33,349 nt of DNA from positions 1-33,349 of the forward strand of contig NZ_JAFBAR010000110.1 of assembly GCF_019247635.1 (NCBI RefSeq), in the 5' to 3' direction. The translations under genes and the position numbers were made by a program. The notes under the pieces are model-generated. The model was given only the letters and a program-made list of their open reading frames with translations, searched no databases and was not told the DNA's origin. Numbering within the stretch: position 1 is the first letter of the stretch; every line of letters begins with the position of its first letter. Origin of the DNA: Mycobacterium sp. (lineage in GTDB: Bacteria; Actinomycetota; Actinomycetes; Mycobacteriales; Mycobacteriaceae). Below are positions 27,589 through 33,349 of the stretch, piece by piece.

Positions 27589-28800
27589 CTAAATGGCGCG
27601 CTTGAGGTCGTCGACCTTGTCGAGCCGCTCCCACGGCAGGTCGACATCCGTGCGGCCGAAGTGGCCGTAGGCCGCGGTCTGCGCGTAGATCGGCCGCAAC
27701 AGGTCCAGATCGCGGATGATCGCGCCCGGCCGCAGGTCGAACACCTCGGGGATGACCTTCTCGATCTTGACCGGGTCCACCGCCTCGGTGCCGAAGGTCT
27801 CGACGAAGAGACCGACGGGGGCCGCCTTTCCGATGGCGTAGGCCACCTGCACCTCGACCCGCTCCGCCAACCCTGCGGCGACGATGTTCTTGGCCACCCA
27901 GCGCATGGCATATGCCGCCGAGCGGTCCACCTTGGACGGATCCTTGCCCGAGAAGGCGCCCCCACCGTGACGGGCCCACCCGCCGTAGGTGTCGACGATG
28001 ATCTTGCGGCCGGTCAGCCCCGCGTCGCCCATCGGGCCGCCCAGGACGAACTTGCCGGTCGGATTCACCAGTACCCGCACCGACGAGGCATCCAGCGTCT
28101 CGTGGGCCAGGTCCTCGAGCACGGTCTTGAGCACCTCGCGCCGGATGTCGGGATCCAGCGTCTTTTCCAGGTCGACGTCGGCCGCGTGCTGGGTGGAGAC
28201 GACCACGGTGTCCAGCCGCACGGGCACGTTGTCCTCGTAGGCGATTGTCACCTGCGTCTTGCCGTCGGGCCGCAGGTAGGGCAGCACACCGTTCTTGCGC
28301 GCTTCGGTCAGGCGCCGCGACAGCCGGTGGGCCAGCGCGATCGGCAGCGGCATCAGCTCCGGGGTGTCGTTGATGGCGTAGCCGAACATCAGGCCCTGGT
28401 CGCCGGCGCCCTGGGAGTCCAGCGGGTCCGCGGCGCCCTCGACACGCGCCTCATGCGCGGTGTCGACACCCTGGGCGATGTCGGGTGACTGCGCGCCGAT
28501 GCCGATGTTGACGCCGCAGGACGCTCCGTCGAAGCCCTTGTCCGACGAGTCATAGCCGATTTCCAGGATGCGCTCGCGGACCGTGTTGGTGATGTTGGCG
28601 AATGCCCCTTGGGCCGAGGTCGTCACCTCGCCCACCACATGCACCTGCCCGGTAGTCACCAGCGTCTCGACCGCGACACGTGAGCGGGGGTCCTCCGCTA
28701 GAAGCGCGTCGAGGACGGAGTCGCTGATCGCGTCACAGATCTTGTCGGGGTGTCCCTCCGTCACCGACTCACTGGTAAACAGCCGACCCTTCTCGCTCAC
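27589..28800 (-). CDS. metK: S-adenosylmethionine synthetase
   Basis: Makes SAM from methionine and ATP. 403 aa from GTG 28800 ([27 protein letters not shown]), with GGAAGG 8 bases upstream. Family signatures [12 protein letters not shown] (about 131-142) and [20 protein letters not shown] are intact, as are the N-terminal EGHPDK and the C-terminal TAAYGHFGR. It is the last gene of the mihF-gmk-rpoZ-coaBC-metK series, separated from coaBC by 99 bases. That gap contains an inverted repeat (28824-28838), so a separate promoter is possible. I saw no SAM riboswitch. A strong palindrome lies 23 bases beyond the stop and probably terminates transcription. Confidence 0.98.
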   Translation of the reverse strand: MSEKGRLFTSESVTEGHPDKICDAISDSVLDALLAEDPRSRVAVETLVTTGQVHVVGEVTTSAQGAFANITNTVRERILEIGYDSSDKGFDGASCGVNIGIGAQSPDIAQGVDTAHEARVEGAADPLDSQGAGDQGLMFGYAINDTPELMPLPIALAHRLSRRLTEARKNGVLPYLRPDGKTQVTIAYEDNVPVRLDTVVVSTQHAADVDLEKTLDPDIRREVLKTVLEDLAHETLDASSVRVLVNPTGKFVLGGPMGDAGLTGRKIIVDTYGGWARHGGGAFSGKDPSKVDRSAAYAMRWVAKNIVAAGLAERVEVQVAYAIGKAAPVGLFVETFGTEAVDPVKIEKVIPEVFDLRPGAIIRDLDLLRPIYAQTAAYGHFGRTDVDLPWERLDKVDDLKRAI

Positions 28801-28823
28801 TCTGTGTCCTTCCGCTCATCCTG

Positions 28824-28838
28824 AACTAAACGTTAGTT
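28824..28838. promoter_or_regulatory. inverted repeat in the metK leader, possible operator
   Basis: AACTAA-ACG-TTAGTT has perfect 6-base arms around 3 bases and lies 24 bases upstream of the metK GTG in an AT-rich stretch. The size and symmetry suit a repressor site or a small RNA hairpin. No binding protein is identified. Confidence 0.35.
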
Positions 28839-28899
28839 AGGCAAATTATTTTAGGTGTCTTAACTCAACCGGCTCAGCCGGGCAAATGCAACTTGGCGG

Positions 28900-30153
28900 C
28901 TAACCGACGTCACCGTGCAAAAACGTGACGATCGCGTCCACGATACGGCTAGCCATCAGCGTCTTGGACCCGTGCTGCAGCGCCGACTCGGTCCCGTCGG
29001 ACGTCAGCAACCAACCGTCGTTGTTGTCCACCTCGAACGCCCTGCCGTCGCCGACGGCATTGACCACCAGCAGGTCGCAGCCCTTGCGCCGCAGCTTCGC
29101 CCGGGCATGGAACAGCACATCGCCGTTGGCGTCACCGGTCTCGGCGGCAAACCCCACGATGGCCCGCATCTTGGGCAGCTGGCCGTGAGCGCGGGCCCGC
29201 ACCGCACCGGCGAGCACATCGTCGTTGCGCACCAGTTCGATGCTCGGCGGCCCCTCGTCCCCCTTTTTGATCTTGGCGGCGGCGACCTGCGCGGGCCGGA
29301 AGTCGGCGACGGCGGCGGCCATCACCAGCACGTCCGCGTCGGGCGCGTGTTTGGACACCGCGTCGCCGAGTTGCTGGGCCGAGCTGACGTGGACCACCTC
29401 GACACCGGCCGGGTCGATAAGCCCCGCGGTGTGCCCCGCGATCAGCGTGACCTCGGCGCCGCGCTGCGCGGCCACCCGCGCGACCGCGTAGCCCTGCTTG
29501 CCGGAGCTGCGGTTGCCGACGAAACGCACCGGATCGATCGGCTCCCGCGTGCCGCCCGCGGTCACCAGCAGCTTGCGGCCGGCGAGGTCGTAGGGCAGGG
29601 CGTCGTGCCGCTCCAGCAGCAGATACGCCAGGGTGGTGATCTCCTCGGCCTCGGGCAGGCGTCCCGCCCCGCTGTCGGCGCCGGTGAGCCGCCCTGAGGC
29701 GGGTTCGAGCACCACCGCACCGCGACGGCGCAGCGTGGCCACGTTGTCGACGGTGGCCGGGTGTAACCACATCTCGGTGTGCATCGCCGGCGCGAACAGC
29801 ACAGGGCAACGCGCGGTCAGCAGGCTCGCGGTCAGCAGATCGTCGGCCCGGCCGGCCACGGCCCGGGCCAGCAGGTCGGCGGTGGCCGGCGCGACCACCA
29901 CCAGGTCGGCTTGCTGGCCGAGGTGGACGTGCGGCACCGCTGGAACGTCCTCGAACACGCCGGTGTGCACCGGCTGACCCGAGAGCGCCTCGAAGGTGGC
30001 GGCGCCGACGAAGCGCAGGGCGGATTCGGTGGGGATGACCCGGACGCTGTGACCGGCCTCGGTCAGCTGGCGGACGACGGTGCATGCCTTATAGGCGGCG
30101 ATGCCTCCCGAGACGCCGACAATGACCCGTTTCGGGCTCCCCTTGCCGTCCAT
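28900..30153 (-). CDS. coaBC: phosphopantothenoylcysteine decarboxylase / synthase (CoaBC)
   Basis: Two consecutive steps of coenzyme A synthesis: CTP-dependent joining of cysteine (CoaB, C-terminal) and FMN-dependent decarboxylation (CoaC, N-terminal). 417 aa from ATG 30153 (MDGKGSPKRVIVGVSGGIAAYKA). The CoaC half has SGGIAAYK (15-22), the catalytic His in AVPHVHLG (H75), and APAMHTEMW. The segment corresponding to the flap (GRLTGADSGAGRLPE) holds no cysteine; the M. tuberculosis protein as I recall it is the same. The CoaB half has VTAGGTREPIDPVRFVGN, AAAVADFRPAQVAAAKIKK and VGFAAETGD. It starts 19 bases after rpoZ; the older name is dfp. Confidence 0.97.
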   Translation of the reverse strand: MDGKGSPKRVIVGVSGGIAAYKACTVVRQLTEAGHSVRVIPTESALRFVGAATFEALSGQPVHTGVFEDVPAVPHVHLGQQADLVVVAPATADLLARAVAGRADDLLTASLLTARCPVLFAPAMHTEMWLHPATVDNVATLRRRGAVVLEPASGRLTGADSGAGRLPEAEEITTLAYLLLERHDALPYDLAGRKLLVTAGGTREPIDPVRFVGNRSSGKQGYAVARVAAQRGAEVTLIAGHTAGLIDPAGVEVVHVSSAQQLGDAVSKHAPDADVLVMAAAVADFRPAQVAAAKIKKGDEGPPSIELVRNDDVLAGAVRARAHGQLPKMRAIVGFAAETGDANGDVLFHARAKLRRKGCDLLVVNAVGDGRAFEVDNNDGWLLTSDGTESALQHGSKTLMASRIVDAIVTFLHGDVG

Positions 30154-30172
30154 GACGCCGGGCCCCGCCCCG

Positions 30173-31140
<968 letters not shown>

Positions 31141-31144
31141 CGGC

Positions 31145-31459
31145 CTAGGAGCCGAACTTTTCCAGCAGTGCCTTGCGCTGACGATCGCCGAGGCCCCGCA
31201 GGCGGCGGGTCGGCGCGATCTCCAGCTCGGTCATGATTTCCTGCGCCTTGACCTTGCCCACCTTCGGCAACGCCTCCAACAGCGCAGACACCTTCATCTT
31301 GCCCAGAACTTCGTCGCTCTCGGCGTCCTTGAGCACCTGTGTGAGGTTGGTGCCGCCACGCTTGAGCCGATCCTTGAGCTCTGCTCGTGCTCGACGTGCG
31401 GCAGCAGCCTTCTCCAACGCGGCCGCGCGCTGCTCGTCGGTCAACTGGGGAAGGGCCAC
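31145..31459 (-). CDS. mihF: mycobacterial integration host factor
   Basis: Nucleoid-associated, DNA-bending protein, unrelated in sequence to E. coli IHF and required for mycobacteriophage L5 integration. 104 aa from GTG 31459 ([19 protein letters not shown]). This start is chosen because GGAGG lies 5 bases upstream of it; the ATG at 31477 would place that site inside the gene. The N-terminal helix [19 protein letters not shown] is followed by an S13/helix-turn-helix-like DNA-binding part ([46 protein letters not shown]). Its leader carries a perfect inverted repeat (31476-31491). It heads the gmk-rpoZ-coaBC-metK series. Confidence 0.97.
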   Translation of the reverse strand: MALPQLTDEQRAAALEKAAAARRARAELKDRLKRGGTNLTQVLKDAESDEVLGKMKVSALLEALPKVGKVKAQEIMTELEIAPTRRLRGLGDRQRKALLEKFGS

Positions 31460-31475
31460 GATTCCTCCGTATCTC

Positions 31476-31491
31476 ATCGATAACTATCGAT
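31476..31491. promoter_or_regulatory. inverted repeat in the mihF leader, possible operator or mRNA hairpin
   Basis: ATCGATA-AC-TATCGAT has perfect 7-base arms around 2 bases and lies 16 bases ahead of the mihF GTG, just before its ribosome-binding site. On the minus strand it is preceded by a run of A (GACAAAAAGAG). The position suits autoregulation by DNA binding; a 2-base loop makes an RNA hairpin less stable. No binding factor is known to me. Confidence 0.4.
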
Positions 31492-31925
31492 CTCTTTTTG
31501 TCTCGGCCGGGTACTCCAGCCAGCGGGAACGACCGTACTCACGCTTCGGAACGAAATCTAACCCGCCCCCCTCGTTTTGTGGACAAATGCCCAGCGTGGG
31601 CAGTGCGCAAGTTGGTGGTGGGGGCTGCTTCGGGCGTCGTTAAGGGCTTCGGGACATGACGGCGTCACGACCGGCCCCTGAGCTCCGGTAGGGGGTTCTA
31701 GCAGGGCTTTTAGGGCGTTTTGTCGCACCGACGCGCCGTGGCGGCGGTCTCCGGTGGTCGGGTGCGGCGGGTGGCGGCAGGCCGTCGCAAGTCTTGGCGC
31801 GGTGAATCACGGAAATTCGCGCGTGTCGCGCGTGTCGCGTCCCGGGGCGTCGGGCCTTGGCGCTGGCGTCGTCGTGAGCCGGATCGGGATGTTGTGCGGT
31901 ACGAAGACTGCCGCGGCGACCGGAT

Positions 31926-31954
31926 GAGCTGCGACTGACTTTCGAAACTCCCCT
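31926..31954. repeat. 29-base direct repeat, copy 1
   Basis: Shares GAGCTGCGACTGACTTTCG and further bases with 32412-32440 (26 of 29 identical), at an offset of 486 bp. Copy 2 lies at the stop codon of the TPR regulator gene. Confidence 0.65.
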
Positions 31955-32224
31955 GCCTCCTCACCGGACTTGTCTCACGATTTGTGGCACGTGGTTGCCG
32001 CAGGCCGATGATCTGCGGATTTCTGGGCGGCCCGGGTCAGCGCACCCCGGACCCGAAGTTGCGAGCCGGAAGTACGTTGTTGCGCAACAGAATTCAATAG
32101 GTTTCAGTGCCGTCCCCGCCCGGTCACCCAGGGTCCTCATAGGGCGTCGTGCTCACGGGCACCTCAGATTCTCACATCGCTACCTCTAGCCACATCCAGA
32201 ACACTGGCCCACGTCGGGAGCACA

Positions 32225-32244
32225 ACCCGATGTGCCCGCCTCTG
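32225..32244. repeat. 20-base inverted repeat, left arm (right arm 32290-32309)
   Basis: ACCCGATGTGCCCGCCTCTG pairs with CAGAGCCGGGCACATCGGGT at 32290-32309 at 19 of 20 positions, with 45 bases between. It could form a long-loop hairpin or be the remains of terminal repeats of a small element. Confidence 0.65.
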
Positions 32245-32411
32245 CGCGACAACTTCATTCGCGGCACGGCGCCACCGAACACAGTCGCTCAGAGCCGGGC
32301 ACATCGGGTGACAACCGACGCACAGACGCATGTGACAGTTGTGCCGCTGCGACGTGGCCGCCCACGATGGGCACTGAGCCACGTCGAGTCTGCGACCGTG
32401 CTCGTCGCACA

Positions 32412-32440
32412 GAGCTGCGACTGACTTTCGGGACTGCCCT
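32412..32440. repeat. 29-base direct repeat, copy 2
   Basis: Matches 31926-31954 at 26 of 29 bases. The copy ends at the TAG stop (32441-32439) of the TPR regulator gene, so it lies in that gene's immediate 3' flank. Confidence 0.65.
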
Positions 32441-33349
32441 ATCTCGTCCGATTCGAGCTGGCGTTCAGTTCTGTTCGGGCCTGTTCGATTTGGTCGTAGA
32501 CGTATGTCGCCATATCGGTGGGGGTCATTGCCTCGCCCTGGCTGGCGAGCGATTCGTAGGTCGCATCACCGAGCACCTCGCGAAGGTGAGCGATCGCGGC
32601 GTTCAACTCCGACATGGCGGCGGGGACCGGGAATTGGGCGGCGAATCCGGCGATGGTGGCCGCCGGCTCGTATCGTCCGAGCTGGTCGAATAGTGGGGCG
32701 AGAAACCCCAGGGGGCCGCGGATCATGTAGGTGTTGCCCGAGTCGTGATAGTTGCCGATCGCCATGGTGAAGTAATCGAAGGCGGCCAGCGGGTCGCCGT
32801 ACTGGGCCTCCGCGCGGCACAGGTTGGTAGCAAGGTGTGACAGGGCGGAGCGGTTGCCGCTGTCTTGGGCGATCACCATTCCACGGCGGTGGGCAGCGAG
32901 CGAGCCGGCTGGGTCGGCGTCGTAGATGGCCCAGCCGTAGGCGAGCAGCGCAATTGAAAGCGCGTACGGGTTGTCTGTCGCTTCGGCCGCCTCGATCAAA
33001 CCGTTGGCGACCGCCATCGCCTCGTCGAAGGAGCCGGTAACCGTCAGCCCCATGAGCAGGCACACCGTGGTCAACCCGTGGGTGTCCATACCGCGCGCGA
33101 GCTGAGCGTGGCACCACTCGATCCACCGTTCGGGCTGCCGCACAGCTACATACGCACCGCCGAGGGAGCATACGGCGTATGGAATGTGGTGTTCGCTTCC
33201 ATCGCTGATCGCCCGCTCGGCGGCCTCGGTGTAACGAATGCCCGAATCGATCCGTCCGGCCATATAGCAATTCGACGCCACCACATATAGGGTCGCGAGC
33301 CGAGGATGGTCGATGGCGCGTGCGGGCTCGATGAGCTCTTCGGCCCACG
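32439..33349 (-). CDS. C-terminal TPR part of a large regulator (adenylate cyclase/AAA-ATPase/LuxR type), cut by window edge
   Basis: The frame is open from the window end (WAEELIEPARAIDHPRLATLY, joining VVASNCYMAGRID) to TAG 32439, 303 residues. A GTG at 33284 is only an internal codon. The sequence is a helical TPR-like array: YTEAAERAI, CHAQLARGMDTHGLTTVCLLMGL, AMAVANGLIEAAEATDNPYALSIALLAYGWA, HRRGMVIAQDSGNRSALSHLATNLC and LGRYEPAATIAGFAAQF. It ends in ATYVYDQIEQARTELNAS. This resembles the tail of mycobacterial multidomain signalling proteins with an N-terminal cyclase or AAA-ATPase domain; the domain type cannot be decided from this part. I recall PE/PPE genes next to mihF in M. tuberculosis, so the neighbour differs. 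Confidence 0.8.
   Translation of the reverse strand, partial: WAEELIEPARAIDHPRLATLYVVASNCYMAGRIDSGIRYTEAAERAISDGSEHHIPYAVCSLGGAYVAVRQPERWIEWCHAQLARGMDTHGLTTVCLLMGLTVTGSFDEAMAVANGLIEAAEATDNPYALSIALLAYGWAIYDADPAGSLAAHRRGMVIAQDSGNRSALSHLATNLCRAEAQYGDPLAAFDYFTMAIGNYHDSGNTYMIRGPLGFLAPLFDQLGRYEPAATIAGFAAQFPVPAAMSELNAAIAHLREVLGDATYESLASQGEAMTPTDMATYVYDQIEQARTELNASSNRTR

Larger units (their letters stand above)
31492..32438. other. about 0.95 kb without a convincing gene, containing repeats
   Basis: Open frames here are short, Arg-rich and without family features on both strands. The part nearest mihF should hold its promoter. Visible structure: a 29-base direct repeat (31926-31954 and 32412-32440), a 20-base inverted repeat (32225-32244 and 32290-32309), and the 12-base palindrome TGTTGCGCAACA (32078-32089). 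No tRNA or transposase was recognised. Confidence 0.6.

Noticed and set aside
28801..28899. SAM riboswitch before metK
   Set aside because: The gap is only 99 bases and shows no multi-helix SAM-I or SAM-II pattern; only the short inverted repeat is visible.
31710..31964. 72-84 codon frames on both strands in the gene-free block
   Set aside because: Arg-rich, no ribosome-binding site, no family features, and overlapping on opposite strands.
32078..32089. 12-base palindrome TGTTGCGCAACA
   Set aside because: Perfect but short and isolated; expected by chance at this scale and not tied to a gene.

Overview
The window is high-GC chromosomal DNA of a slow-growing Mycobacterium. Two PE/PGRS genes, an lprG-P55 pair, mihF, an actinobacterial PriA and near-complete collinearity with the M. 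tuberculosis block uvrC-mihF (Rv1420 down to Rv1388, here inverted) place it near the M. tuberculosis / M. kansasii / M. marinum group. Several departures from M. tuberculosis gene order show that it is not M. tuberculosis itself. All comparisons to M. tuberculosis are from memory, not from a search.

Layout, left to right. (1) 1-4513, minus strand: a PP2C phosphatase with an NHL propeller, then a Ser/Thr kinase with an RDD membrane domain, then the 5' 300 codons of uvrC. I recall lprH and Rv1419 in this place in M. tuberculosis. (2) 4798-6492, plus: a PE_PGRS protein with an aspartic protease domain. (3) 6886-10506, minus: a riboflavin operon, ribC - LpqH-like secreted protein - (duplicated ribA2 start fragment) - ribA2 - ribH - Rv1417-like membrane protein, mostly with 4-bp overlaps. 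(4) 10596-12907, plus: lprG and P55, a lipid transport / efflux pair. (5) 12888-17437, minus: MarR regulator - fmt - fmu - rpe - ribG. (6) 17668-19326, plus: a PE_PGRS gene. (7) 19331-22096, minus: YhhN-like membrane protein and priA. (8) 22095-26110, plus: lipI (interrupted by one amber codon), lipH/nlhH, a Baeyer-Villiger type FAD monooxygenase and a split-barrel flavin protein. (9) 26252-27370, minus: a membrane diguanylate cyclase with a similar long palindrome beyond each end. (10) 27589-31459, minus: mihF - gmk - rpoZ - coaBC - metK, a housekeeping cluster. (11) 31478-32438: almost 1 kb with no convincing gene but with repeats, then the 3' part of a TPR-containing regulator that runs off the window.

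The housekeeping genes cover riboflavin, CoA, S-adenosylmethionine, initiator-tRNA formylation, replication restart and nucleoid structure. The novel material sits at the junctions. The most striking is a phosphatase/kinase pair in which the phosphatase carries the NHL sensor known from the kinase PknD, while the adjacent kinase carries an RDD membrane module instead. Other notable points are the partial duplication of the ribA2 leader, the amber codon in lipI, the loss of the methyltransferase genes that flank the MarR gene in M. tuberculosis, and the palindrome-bracketed diguanylate cyclase.
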